A stretch of 64,000 nucleotides of DNA from assembly GCF_947179165.1 (NCBI RefSeq), contig NC_077240.1:25090001-25154000 (forward strand), given 5' to 3'. The stretch's first letter is position 1. Every line of letters begins with the position of its first letter. The stretch is from Solanum dulcamara (lineage: Eukaryota > Streptophyta > Magnoliopsida > Solanales > Solanaceae). Under the pieces are notes generated by a model. The model did not search any database and had not been told where the DNA came from. It saw only the letters and a list, made by a program, of their open reading frames with translations. Both the position numbers and the translations under genes were made by a program. This document shows positions 34,134 to 45,855 of this stretch, one piece after another.

Positions 34134-35759
34134 CTAAGGCCATGTTGGAGCATCGTCATCATCATCATAATCATAATAGGGCCCTGGATAGTACTCCGAC
34201 AGTTCGTCAATCTGGTTCGATCCTACCTCTTCATCGAACCCTATCGAACCATACTCAGAGTGAGCTTCTTCCTCTGGGTCCTCTTCTGGATCTTCTTCCG
34301 GATCTTCCTCTTCCGGCTCCTCAGGATCTTCACTTGGATCCTCTTCAGGGTCTTCCTCTGGATCTTCTTCGATCATTGGTATCAAATGATCTACCGATCC
34401 TGGAATTATTTGATTGTACATTGGTGTTGTGAATTCAATGTGAGGGAGTACTCCCTGCTTAACCCAATTAATCCATTGGTTGTCCGCAACACCCACAATC
34501 CCCTTCGTACTTGGCCGAGCCAAATGTCTCACAGTGGTACGCCACACATAATATTCTGGCGTGCACCATTTTTCATTTCCTGCCTCTATCGTAATCATGT
34601 GATCCCATTCTAATTGCAAATTCCTTATACGCCCTACTGGGACCGAAGTGAGATCATCCTCGTGTAGTGCCATATTTGCCCATAATGGTATGTCTTGGAC
34701 AACTCCGAATTGTCGTAACACTCGGAGAGGAGCATATGGCTGAATACCTCCTAGCCCGACCAGATTAATGAAATAGAGGTATTGCGTCCTGACAAAAACC
34801 GATCCTCTCGTCCAAAAATACTTCCAGTGGATGGAATCTCCTGTGAGGTTGGTCAAAAACGGACGCCATTCTTCCTCTCCCATAGGTGCGTCCCAATACC
34901 TAAGACGATCATTGTGGCTTTGGATCAAATTGCGGGCGTCTATTGTGTAGTCCCTTTGTGGTTCTCGGCGATAGAAGTGCTCTATTGCCCAGATCTGTAA
35001 TAATAAATTACAGCCCCCAAAGAAGTTATTCCCCCTTGTGCATGCTGACAATGATCGAAATACTTCAGCGAGAATTATATGCACCAAGGAATAGTCATGC
35101 GGTACCGCAAAAAGTTCCATTACAATTGGCAGAATGTTGATATTTATCGAATGAAACCTCATTGGGAAGACCATAGCCCCCAAAAAGGCCATCACAAATA
35201 CCCTTGGTCTCATATGCATCCATTGTCTACGAGTGCATGCAAATTCATCTCGGTGCTTATCGAAGCTCTCGAGACGACCAAATCTTTGGAAAAGATAGTC
35301 CAACTTTACCTTCCCATTTTCTGCACGCCTTAGTGATGGCAAGACACGCAGCCCCAACAACCCAAGGAAACCTTCTGTACTTATGGTTGATGGACATATT
35401 GGTGTTCTTCCTCTTATTGGTAATTCAAGAAAAATACTAAATTCCTCTAGTGTTGGAGTGATTTCAAAATCCAAGAACTTAAAGGTCACAGTGCTTGGGT
35501 CCCAAAACTCCATCAGCAATATAATGAAGATCTTGTTGGCTCGAATTCCCATGAGCGACAACAAAGCACCTAAATGCCTTCTGATCTCAACACCATGCGC
35601 CCTACGAATGTTTTGCCACCAATTTTGTATTGTATGGGGGGCCGAAACAACCATCTGAATGTTTGGGAGGTTTTGGTTGATATTCATCTGAAAGAAAGGT
35701 AAGGGTATGATAAGTATGTTTATTCCAAATCCGTCATGTGTTCTTTTTCTTTGGATCAT
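34134..35759 (-). CDS. Ogre ORF1: plant-mobile-domain-like protein with acidic tail
   Basis: An open frame of 541 codons upstream of gag. The N-terminal two thirds resembles the plant mobile domain (aminotransferase-like) found in MAIL/MAIN proteins and in transposons: hydrophobic LLMEFWDPSTVTFKF, then DFEITPTLEEFSIFLELPI, then aromatic-rich segments. The C terminus is a run of EDPEEDPEED-type repeats (about residues 455-500) and ends YYDYDDDDDAPTWP. Family knowledge places an extra ORF1 in this position in Ogre elements; its function is unknown. The true start may be Met 25 (35,687), which directly follows a good splice acceptor (CTTACCTTTCTTTCAG), so the first 24 codons may be intron. No stops or frameshifts. 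Confidence 0.85.
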   Translation of the reverse strand: MIQRKRTHDGFGINILIIPLPFFQMNINQNLPNIQMVVSAPHTIQNWWQNIRRAHGVEIRRHLGALLSLMGIRANKIFIILLMEFWDPSTVTFKFLDFEITPTLEEFSIFLELPIRGRTPICPSTISTEGFLGLLGLRVLPSLRRAENGKVKLDYLFQRFGRLESFDKHRDEFACTRRQWMHMRPRVFVMAFLGAMVFPMRFHSININILPIVMELFAVPHDYSLVHIILAEVFRSLSACTRGNNFFGGCNLLLQIWAIEHFYRREPQRDYTIDARNLIQSHNDRLRYWDAPMGEEEWRPFLTNLTGDSIHWKYFWTRGSVFVRTQYLYFINLVGLGGIQPYAPLRVLRQFGVVQDIPLWANMALHEDDLTSVPVGRIRNLQLEWDHMITIEAGNEKWCTPEYYVWRTTVRHLARPSTKGIVGVADNQWINWVKQGVLPHIEFTTPMYNQIIPGSVDHLIPMIEEDPEEDPEEDPSEDPEEPEEEDPEEDPEEDPEEEAHSEYGSIGFDEEVGSNQIDELSEYYPGPYYDYDDDDDAPTWP

Positions 35760-36286
35760 TCATAACAACTTTCACAAAACAAATATGTCGTTAGGTGTAT
35801 AACCTTTGACAAAGGGTGGATTTCCTAATTGCGAAGACGGTGCATTGGATCGCCTCGCCTAAGGTGTATGCATCATGGCCTATTTTCTAGAGTAAGATTT
35901 TTTCCTAGATATTCAAGAGTGAACTGAATTTTTGCGAGAAGGCACACTAATCTTATTGTGCAAACTCTGAAACTAAAGAATCCAAAAGAAGGTTTGGGGG
36001 AGTGTGAGACACTCCCCGCGTGAACCAGTGTGTGTATTGTGTACGGCCAAAGACTCGATAGAAAATGCAAGTGACAGTGTAAGAAATGCAATAACATGTA
36101 GTGTTTTTCAAGCAAATAAGGAGCGCAAGTTTGGATTTAGCTTGCGTCCTTTCAAATAACAAGTAATATAACAAATCACAATAAATAAATTAAAGCAAAT
36201 AAATGCAAGTAATAAAATGAATATCCCATAATTCTAAAACTAAATTTTACTAAGGTTAAAACCTAAAATGCTAAGTGCATGGGGTT
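35760..36286. other. Ogre leader between primer site and ORF1
   Basis: About 530 bp, non-coding. It probably contains a 5' leader intron whose acceptor is next to 35,687. The short frames at 35,873-36,174 have no recognisable domain. Confidence 0.5.
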
Positions 36287-36304
36287 TCCCCAGCAGAGTT
36301 GCCA
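36287..36304 (-). other. Ogre primer-binding site
   Basis: Three bases after the 5' LTR the element strand reads TGGCAACTCTGCTGGGGA. It begins with TGG as needed to pair with a tRNA 3' CCA. I did not assign the tRNA. Confidence 0.75.
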
Positions 36305-36307
36305 AGC

Positions 36308-39300
36308 TGTCGCACCCTATTTTTGAGCGGGTCAAAATAGTTCGCAACATAAAAGTGGCTATGCCTCTGATTTTGAAATTGTTTGTTTAGAGTCGCCACC
36401 TAATTTTAAGGAAAATATTAGGAAAACCATTGTAAATGTAAACTCTGTTTTGATTTGCGAAACCTGTGAGATTCTAAGTAAGGGTTTTAGTTACTCGAGG
36501 GGAAGGTATTAGGCATCCCTCAGAGCCTATCCAAAGATAATCCTTAAATTTAGTTTTAGAAAAATGATTAGGGATATTTATTCATTTTTGTTTTGTTTTA
36601 GAAATATTAAGAAGAAAGGTTTTATTAAATTAAAAAAATATAGTAAAAATATAAGGTATGTCATATATATACATCTTATATATGAATGACCCAAATTTAA
36701 TAATAATATATTTATTGTGTAAATAAATAATAAATAATATACTTAAAATATATAAAAATACAAATGTATATTTTAAAATCATTTAAATAATTAACTTACT
36801 TAATTTATGGTAAAATAAATGTCTAGTATTAGCAAATGGTTATTTTATTTGTAGCCACAATAGAAAGAAAAAAAAATGAATAAGATAATAGACAAGTGTA
36901 GATATATGAATATATAATATGTTGTAAATCTAATTTGGGTGAAATCTCTAATAAGATTAAGGATGTGAAAAATCATTGAGTTTTAAAATAGTAAACTACC
37001 CCAAATATATATACAAACAAAATATTTAAAAGTCGACAGGAAATAAAATTATCTACATTCTTATTTTCTTCGGATCAGCGCCGGCTCATTAATTGGAAGA
37101 CAAAATATATAAAGTTTTTGTCATTTTTCTGCTCGGGTCAACTTCCATCATTTCCGAAGGGCCTAATTACCCCTACCCCTCTTAAGTTTATTTATTATAA
37201 TCCTAAAGCGATCTAAAAGAAATAATAACTAACGTCCTAAAGCGTGTCTATCGACCCAACTTAATATCCAAGAGGCATTGGATATACTATTAAGGTAGGT
37301 TTTAGACCAAAGAAAATATAGGCGTTCTAATTAGACCCATCGTCAAACAAAATAGATAGGACAAGCAGTTAGCACATAAAATCTCAAGTAAGCCTCTAAA
37401 TTAATTAATTAACATGCTTGAAAACACAGATAAGTTGTGAAGGTTATCATGATCATGTGTGTGCATATAATCTGACGTAGATATTGTAAAATATAAAAAC
37501 TTGAATAAGATAGACAATAAATTTCATTATTTTAAATATATGAAGGCAATGTTAATTACAAAGGCGATTGTAATAAAGAAGGCATGCTTGATAATTTTAG
37601 TTATTAACTAATAGTATTTATAAATCCTATTAATATGAGTTAGTTAATAACATGCTGAAGATTTATTAAAATACTATAGATATGGTTTCTAAATGAAATG
37701 AAAATTTATTAAAATGTAGACATGACCTCAAAACGGAATAATATAATAAATATTTGTTAGAATCTTATAGACATGATTTTTATACATAATAACGTCACAT
37801 TACAGGGGATATGATTTTAAACGGCAAAATCAATTTTTATCTATGGGTATGATTTCTACATAAACAATGTTCTTAAAATATTTATAATCAAAAGATATGC
37901 TGAAATTATTATTTAAACCTATGAACATGATTTCTAAAATATAGAAATATGATGAAATATTTATTAAAGGCGCAGAAACTATAAGCATGATAACTACAAT
38001 AACTTGTGTAAGTTCTTCCTAATATTTAGAACACATTTTTTACTACTTTGCTGAAAATCTTAGATAAAGTTTATAAATATGGAATAATATGATTTTAAAT
38101 AAAGAGAATGTTCTAATATAAAATTGATTAATTAATAATTATTCAAATAGTATGAGGATTGGTAATTTAACTCAAACGAGGCAAGATTTTGGGCATATTA
38201 TTACTTTCATATGTATATTTAAAGGAAGTTCAAGACATTAAACTAGATGACACGTTTTAAATACATAACAAGGATAGTAAACTAAGATTTAGTCTTTCAA
38301 TGTCCTAACAAACATAAAATCAAAGATCTTATTAACAAACTATTGCTTTAAATTAGATCTAAACATGATATTAATGGCATGATTTCTAAATTTTATTAAA
38401 AAAAAACTATAGGTATGATTTATGGATTGACAACACACTATATTAGACATGATTTCTATGTGAATCAATATAATGAAAATATTTGACATCTTATAAGCAT
38501 AACTTAATTCCTATAAAAATACTAAAATATTCATTAAGTCCTATAGACGTGATTTGCTATATGATATTCAACATAAAATCTCATGCACATGATTTCCAAA
38601 TGACTAGCATATTAAAATTTTAATTAAAATATTTAAACATGATGTAATTAAAAATTGTAAATCCAATGAACATAATGTCTACACGAAATGGCATTTAAAT
38701 CTAAATATGATTATTACTACATTCAAAATGATTTAGTAGATCCTACATATATAATGTCTAGATAATTAATATGATAAAGCTATTATTTGAAACTATATTC
38801 ATGGTTTTAGTCTTAAAGTACAGGTTATAATGTGGAAATATCATCAAAGTAATTATTAAAATGAGATTTTTCATAAACAAAGATAACACATATAAAATAA
38901 ACAAATATTTTTTAAACATGTATGATGATAAACGATATTTAACGAACTATTCTTAGATCATTTTTATTGTTATTTTTTAATATATAAAGTAAACATCTTG
39001 TAAAAAATATAAAATTTTATATCGTGAATAAATGGACCTAAGCATGTGGAAATGAGTAGTATAACTAGATCACATGCATTCAAACACATAAATTTATGAT
39101 AAACTAAAAAATAAATAAATAAAGCAAGTAGCAAGTATATCCCCTCCCCATATATTTTCCCCAATTTCATTATTTATATAGAGAGTTACTTATAAAATTA
39201 TTACAAAACCGCATAGAGAAGCAAATAAATAAAGTAACATAAATTACAAATAAAAAATTCAAAGTAGAGTAATAAAATTTCGGATCTCCGATCCAGGTGA

Positions 39301-42300
39301 ACTCTTCATGTCTTGAACTTTAAAGTTCAAATCCTGCTAAAGCATAAGGAAAATACAAGCAATATACAAATATGTAGCGATATGTCATGATTACACAATC
39401 TTACTACAACAAAGCAAACAAACAAAGCAAGAACATATTTCAAAATAATAAACTAATATATTGAGGAAAATGGGAACTAACCTGGATACTTCATGTATTT
39501 ATTTTGACAAGATATAATATGTAAGAATCTAAAGTAAAGACAGTAAATAAAATAGGAGAAGAGAGTACTAACCGGTTAATATGAGTTTTATGTCAATGAA
39601 AAGCGGTAGCAATATCCGAGATCCAAACAAGTTGAAGTAGCAAAGAGGCAAAAGAAAGAACTTAAAAAGCACTAAGTATTTTTGTTAAAAACCTTTTGTG
39701 TTCTCATGAATATTAGATGTAAAAAATGGAAAGTAGAAAATTATTTTTTTCTTCTCTGTTTTTCTCTTTTCTCTCTCTCTGTTCTGTCGTCTTTTTTTTT
39801 TTTTTAATGAAGATGTGAGTCTCCTTTTTATAATGATGGAAGATGTTCTATAAACAAGAAAATCAACAATAGTAGCTTCACTATTCTTAGTCAAAACTTT
39901 TTTCAAATAATTCAAACAAAAGAGCAAATATTTCAAAAGGGTACAAAATTTCAATAAAGTCAAATAAAATTTTCAACAAACAAATCAATTAAGATTTCAA
40001 CAATGAAATCTATCAAAATTCAAACAACCAAATGAAAAAGTCAGAAAGAACAACTCCATTTGTCAAAAAGAAATCTCAAATATCATGCCAAGAGGGACCT
40101 ACTCTCATTAATTGTAGAAGAAACTAATTATAGAGAATAAATTAATTTCAACGGGAAATAAATTATGGCTACAATTATCAAATCCACATCCATCAACTTA
40201 AGGCAAGAATTATCAATTCTAACAACAAATCATATTCATACTGCTGAAAATGTTAATGTTTCAAACTGGTTGTTTCAAAATAAATCAAGGCAAAAGGAAA
40301 TATCAATCTACAATCTAAGCAGAGGACCAATTCAATATTAACAATGGGAAAGAAATAAATAAATAGCTCCACACAACTCGCTACAAATTCTTAAATTTAA
40401 ACATTTAAAGCCACAATAATTTGAAACTCGTAAAGTTATGCAATTCAGTACATTTTTTTTAACACAATCAAGCCTAGATATGATTTTCCACTTATTGAAG
40501 AAACATATATGATAATTTACATTCTTAGAGACATAAACATACAACTCAACTCTAAAATCCGAGATAAATAGGCATGGTTAATTGACAAATTGATCACATA
40601 TCAGTGAGTATGAAATTGAAGAACAAACGATTTAACCACCAAACTCACATCACATACAAATTAATAATTAAATGATTTGAATTTAATGGGATACAAACAT
40701 ATCATAGATTTTGCAATTTTAAGATTTTTCATATTAGACTCTTTGAATCATAACCATAGGCAAAATAAAAAATATGTTCAAAACAAAAAAAATGAGATAG
40801 ATGGCAATCAAACTTTAAAGAAACGAACCTGGACGGATCTGTTAAGATCCGTCTTTAACAAACCAAATCTCAAAGCTTCTAGCAAACTAAGATCTGTCCA
40901 TGGTGGTTTTCGAAGTTGGTGGTTCTCGCCTTCGTCGATGGAGAGAAGAGAGAAGATAGGAGTCATCGATGGAGTCGCTGCTGCTGTTCATCTCGTCGGC
41001 GTCTGTGCGTGAGGTCACCGCTGAGGAGCTGCTGTCCACCTTTGTCGTTGCGGGTTGCTGGCGATCGGAGGTTCCAACTGCAGTTCGTTGGTTGCTGCAG
41101 CTGAAGGAGATGCTGTGCGCCATGGCTGCTGATGTTCGTTGTTCGTTGTTGCAGCGGTGTGGAGAAGAAGAGCAGCGCTTAGCTGCTGCGTTTTGCTCTT
41201 CACCGGTGGTTCTTTCCGGCGACGAGTTTTGTTGTTGAGGAGCCGTTGCGCGCGTTGTCGCAGCTGAAGGAGTAGCGCTGGACAGCAGGTTCGAGCGGTT
41301 GGCTGCTGGACAGCATCTCGCCGTGGCTGCTACGTCGGCGGATGATGCTAGGAGGGGCTGCTGGTTGCAGCGTGAGGAAAAGAAGAAAGAGTGGAGCGGA
41401 AGAGATCATGGCGGCGGGTGTGTCTTCTCTTCTCTTTTAGAGAAGATGAACCCAAAAAAAATAAAAGGAAAAGGAAAAAATTCCTTTAGGTTTAGGATTT
41501 GGGTAATAATAATAAAAAATGATAGAATTAGTTATGGCCATGGATCAAAAATGTAATGTACGGTTGAGATTAAAATTGAATATAAAAGTAGACTACATTA
41601 AAATTTGATTAGGAAATAATTATAAGTAATTGTAAAAATAAAATGTCATCTAATTAATTGTCAAATACATGTTGAATAAGTAAAATCATAAATTTATAAA
41701 ATTATAATATTATATATGTAAAGTAAATATGCATGTACATACAATATAAATATTTGCGTATATACATATAAAATGTCATATGTATATAATACATACTAAA
41801 ATAGATATGTTAACATAAACAAGTAAAAATATATAATAAACTTAAATAATAGCCCCTTTTTATATACATATGCACATAAGATCTTTTAAAATAGATGTAA
41901 TACGTATATATTAATATGAATGAGTAAATAACAAAATAGACTTAGTAAGTAATATATTTTTTATATAAAGAAAATACTCATGTATATATATATATATATA
42001 TATGATGCATCGTATGCATACTAGAATAGATATGACATACCTATTAACTAAAATTCACAATAAACTTAATTAATAAAAAAAATACTTTATATGCATATTC
42101 ATATAAGTCGTATTAAAGTAGGTATGCAATATGCACAAATAAATATGAATAAGTAAATTGATAAAATATACTTATTTCAGTAATATTTATACAAAGAAAA
42201 TACACACACACGTATAATATATACTAAATAAATGTGGAAAAAATATTTGAATGTACAAAGCTTGTTATTTTCATAAACGATAAAAAAATGATGTTAATAA

Positions 42301-42513
42301 TATTAACAAATAAAAATATTATAAGCTATAAAATCTAAATATATGATTTTTTATTACTATTATTATTATTATTATTTTGGTAAAAACTAAAAATAATTAA
42401 CTTTATACATATATATATATAATTCAAGAAAAAATAATTTTTAAAAAAAATGCCTATCTATTAAGATAGTGATTCAAAAATAATTATAGGTCGGCCAAAA
42501 TTGGGTGTCAACA
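36308..42513 (-). repeat. Ogre 5' LTR (element orientation), 6206 bp
   Basis: Near-identical to 17,967-24,214; see that entry for differences. It contains the second copy of the GC-rich island (40,820-41,440) and hairpin (40,832-40,853), and a short TA tract (41,983-42,003). Confidence 0.95.
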
Positions 42514-42829
42514 GCTGGGAATGTTGAAGGAAGTTGAGGCTGATATGAAAGTTCCAGTGCAGGTCTATAGTGATAGCAAAACTACAATTCAAATTGCAGC
42601 CAATCCAGTTTATCACGAAAGAACAAAACACATAGAGATAGATTGTCATTTCATCAGAGAAAAATTACAACAAGGCATGATCAAAGTTGACTACTTATCA
42701 ACCCAAGAACAACCAACTGATATACTGACAAAGGGACTGCCTAGAGCTCAACATGAGCACCTTCTATCCAAGCTAGGAATTTTGAATATTTTTGCACCTC
42801 CTAGCTTGAAGGGGAGTGTTGAGATGTAA
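42514..42829 (+). pseudogene. Copia-1 RNase H, 3' portion after the Ogre insertion
   Basis: Coding resumes after the GCTGG duplication with the end of RNase H: GMLKEVEADMKVPVQVYSDS, HIEIDCHFIREKL, and a C terminus LKGSVEM. It matches Copia-2 at 51,661-51,972. The stop codon (42,827-42,829) lies inside the 3' LTR, which begins at 42,817. Confidence 0.92.
42806..42816 (+). other. Copia-1 polypurine tract
   Basis: TTGAAGGGGAG directly precedes TGTTGAGATG of the 3' LTR. Confidence 0.8.
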
Positions 42830-43114
42830 AGAAGGTAGTTAAAGGAGTTAGAAAATTAGTTAGAAGTAAGGGCATTATAGTCATTTTACCTAATACATAG
42901 TTAGAACTAACTAACCAATTAGTTAGTTAGTTAAGATTGTGTAATGATCTATATATGTATACAACAACTATGTACAGAAAAGATGAATTAGGGCATTTCA
43001 TAGTTGAGCCCCAAAATAGAAAACTTCTCTCTTCTCTCTAATCTAACGCCTGTCTTCTTCATCTCTATTTTCTCCATTTCTGATCTGTGAAGGAGAAGAG
43101 CTCAAATAAGCTCA
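42817..43114 (+). repeat. Copia-1 3' LTR
   Basis: 298 bp, ends AGCTCA, followed by ATATG (43,115-43,119), the second copy of the target duplication. Confidence 0.95.
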
Positions 43115-43119
43115 ATATG

Positions 43120-43626
43120 AATATAGTTTTAATAGAGAATGTGTGAGAATTTTAATCAAAAGTTTCAAATCTTAATTAGTTCTTCAGATTTACTTATAAA
43201 ATGAGGGAAACAGTTAACCCTTTATTAACTTTTTTTTCAAAATTAAATCTCATAATAACCTGCTTATAGTTAATTAAAAAAATATATATGTAATTGCATA
43301 TAATCTTTTCTTCTAATTATTTTTATAAAAACGTATTTATAATGTTATTTAATATCTAATACAAATAAATATCAAAAATTAAAGTTTTAATAGTAATTAA
43401 TAAGTAATATCTAGTAATAACAAAGAAGAAAGTCAAATATCTTTGGCATAAGGAAAGGGGCAGTGGAAAATCTCAACCATGCAGTCACTCTGGGGACCTG
43501 CTCTTTTCCGCTGCGCCAAATATTTTCAATATTTTGACCTACATACAAATTGTAATTTTTTAACGAAGAATGTTTACTTGCTTTATTAGTTATAGCTCCG
43601 TCCCTGGCTACAAAAGTGATGCAGGT
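43120..43626. other. Intergenic DNA
   Basis: No gene or element recognised in these about 500 bases between Copia-1 and the GDSL pseudogene. Confidence 0.4.
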
Positions 43627-44899
43627 CTAGAGGAGTAGTAGAATAATTAGTGGATAGTATTTTGGAAGCAACAATTGAATTGGCAAACTGAGTGTAGTGA
43701 ACTCCATCCCAACATATGCAGAGCTTTCCTCGCACACAGTACGCATATTTTGGCGATAAGTTATGTTGGAATTATAGTTATAAGGCAGACCACCATAGCC
43801 ACAACACACCATCAATGGATTTTGAATACCTATTACCGCATATCGGATTCAAAAATATTAATCAGCATAAATATAGGTTTTATTTAAAAAGATTATTATC
43901 CTACCAGCTATATAATATGTATAGTTCAAACGGAGCGCTGCCCAAAGTAGTACTACACCAATCAATGCATGTTGTGTATCAACAGGTTGAACCTATTAAC
44001 GGATTGAGTTATACATTATAATAACCCGCTCAAGATAGATATGATCAATTTGAACTAGAGCATCAATTATGATTCAACTCGTCCAACTCAAAATCATTTT
44101 CATTTGTTTGTTTGCCATTTTTAATTTGTCTACTTACCAACTCAAACAAATAAGAGTTTTTTTTTTTTTTTTTATAATTTCTAAAAACAAAAATCAAGCA
44201 AGTGAAACTTTGAAAAATAAAACATATTTCAATTATTTGATAAGTTTTTTTTTTCTTCAAAAAGTTGGGCTACGTACACAAACTCAAATTAACCCATGCT
44301 TATGGATGGGCAATGCCCAAAATGACTCCTCAGCAAACACTGAAAATGGATAGTCCGGAATTTTTTGGCATCCGCTCATGGAGTAAAAATTGATGTTTTG
44401 CACTCACTTTCAATATCACTCATTTTCAAAATCATTTTTGTAATTCATAAATCACCCTTACCTTACGTACCTAGTCCAATTTATTTAACTATGAGCGAGT
44501 CATTTTTCATTGATTAAATTTGCCACACAATTAACACGGAGAATGTTGAAATATACAAACGAAACTCACCTTAAGCGCTTGAATTTGCGATGATGTCATA
44601 CTTGATGGAATAGACATCCACATACACAATGGTTGCGTCCATTTGGAGCCTCAATTGTTCACAAAGAGCATGCAATTGATGGTTAAATGCTTTCGCAGCT
44701 TCGTTCATTGATTTAACGCATCCATACTCGTCAACATCGTTTGAGTTACTTGCATTACTTGTGGCAACCCTTTTTGGCAAACAACCCAAGGGTCCCGTGT
44801 TATGAATCCAGAAATTCTTCCCACCATATTTGTATATGCCCTGCCTTAATTAATTTTCTTTAATAATGAAGGTGGTCATTCAACATTCATCTCAATTTG

Positions 44900-45855
44900 T
44901 GTGCTTAGTGGAAAAGATCAAAAGGGAAACTCGACAAATTCATCTCTTCACTATTTGAATTGACTAATTTTGTCATTCGTTAGACTTTGAGCCCTATATT
45001 ACCCACCCCCACCCCGGTTGAAAAAAAATAAGTGTCTTATTTTTATCTTGATACCTAAGAGATTTAATCTGAAGGTGTTGTTCCTGTATTCAATATAGTA
45101 AAATAAAAATATTTTTAAGATGAAAAAAAATACAATATTTGAGTTCATAAAATTTACTGTGTCTTTAAGAAATTTAATTCCGTCACTGTATCCGAGATTG
45201 TGAATTATTTCTTCCTATCATAAAACAGATAAATTATTAAAGAAGTAGCGTGAGGTACCTCAAACTTCAATAATTTCAGCGAACTCAAAAGTCAACGAAG
45301 TCACACTAAGACTCAATTTTGTTTGTAAGAAACTATATGCAGAAAAGAAGGAGAAATTCAATAATTAAAATTGAGGGAGAAAACCCCTATATTTATAGAT
45401 AACAAAGAATAGTATGAAAATGTACTAATTGTACTTTATCGGAGATGTCACAATCCTTTGAAAAAGGAACAACCTTTCAAAAAGGTCACTACTCTTTGGA
45501 AAAGTCAAAACATTTCAGAATGATCACAGTCCTTTAGAAAAGGCACAACCATTCATAAAGGTCACAATCTTTCGAAAAAGACATAACCTTTCGTAAATGT
45601 CACAACCTTTTGAAAAAGTCACAAACCTTCATTTCACATTCACACCTTTAAAACCTAATAGAAAGTAGTTTTGAATTATATTTATAGTCAAATGTTAAGG
45701 AGTACATTAAACTTCTTAGTTTTCTTGAAAATTTTGGACATGTGGACTTCACCTATTTCATGTTGTAGCTCCGTTAATAACAAGGAAAAATATGACGTTT
45801 CACTAACAAATGAACCAAGAGTGTAGCAGGGAGAAAAGTCGAGCAATTTCTAATG
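44900..45855. other. Insertion of about 950 bp in intron 3 of the GDSL pseudogene
   Basis: The paralog's intron 3 (57,947-58,052) is only about 106 bp; here the same intron is about 1060 bp. Inside are aaacccctatatttatagata-type sequence and a tandem repeat, reminiscent of part of a Copia LTR, but I could not fix termini or a target duplication. Confidence 0.5.
45450..45650. repeat. Degenerate tandem repeat of about 20-22 bp (8-9 units)
   Basis: Units look like gtcacaaccttttgaaaaa, each diverged. It lies within the intron-3 insertion. Confidence 0.75.

Larger units (their letters stand above)
17967..42513 (-). mobile_element. Ogre/Tat-type Ty3/Gypsy LTR retrotransposon (24.5 kb), inserted in Copia-1
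   Basis: The element is complete: LTRs of 6248 bp (17,967-24,214) and 6206 bp (36,308-42,513), with GCTGG duplicated at 17,962-17,966 and 42,514-42,518. Read on the minus strand the LTR begins TGTTGACACCC and ends GGTGCGACA. Order in its own direction: 5' LTR, primer site, ORF1 (plant-mobile-domain-like), Gag-protease, intron, RT-RNase H-archaeal-type RNase H-integrase, 3' tandem repeats, polypurine tract, 3' LTR. The extra ORF1, the intron between protease and RT, the second RNase H and the exceptional length are hallmarks of the Ogre group of the Tat lineage (family knowledge). All ORFs are open over their full length, so it may be autonomous. Confidence 0.95.
13249..43114 (+). mobile_element. 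Copia-1: Ty1/Copia LTR retrotransposon, split by a nested Ogre element
   Basis: Two 298-bp LTRs (13,249-13,546 and 42,817-43,114) begin TGTTGAGATG and end AGCTCA. Outside them lie identical ATATG duplications (13,244-13,248 and 43,115-43,119). Without the nested 17,967-42,513 insertion and one TSD copy the element is about 5.3 kb, a normal Copia size. Order of domains is Gag, protease, integrase, RT, RNase H, as in Pseudoviridae-type elements. The LTRs differ at only three positions I could find (about 1%), yet the coding region carries many lesions. It is closely related to Copia-2 at 47,970-52,281. Confidence 0.95.

Noticed and set aside
34142..35658. Plus-strand frames antisense to ORF1
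   Set aside because: Shadows of the minus-strand ORF1; rich in Leu/Phe from its acidic repeats, no domain.
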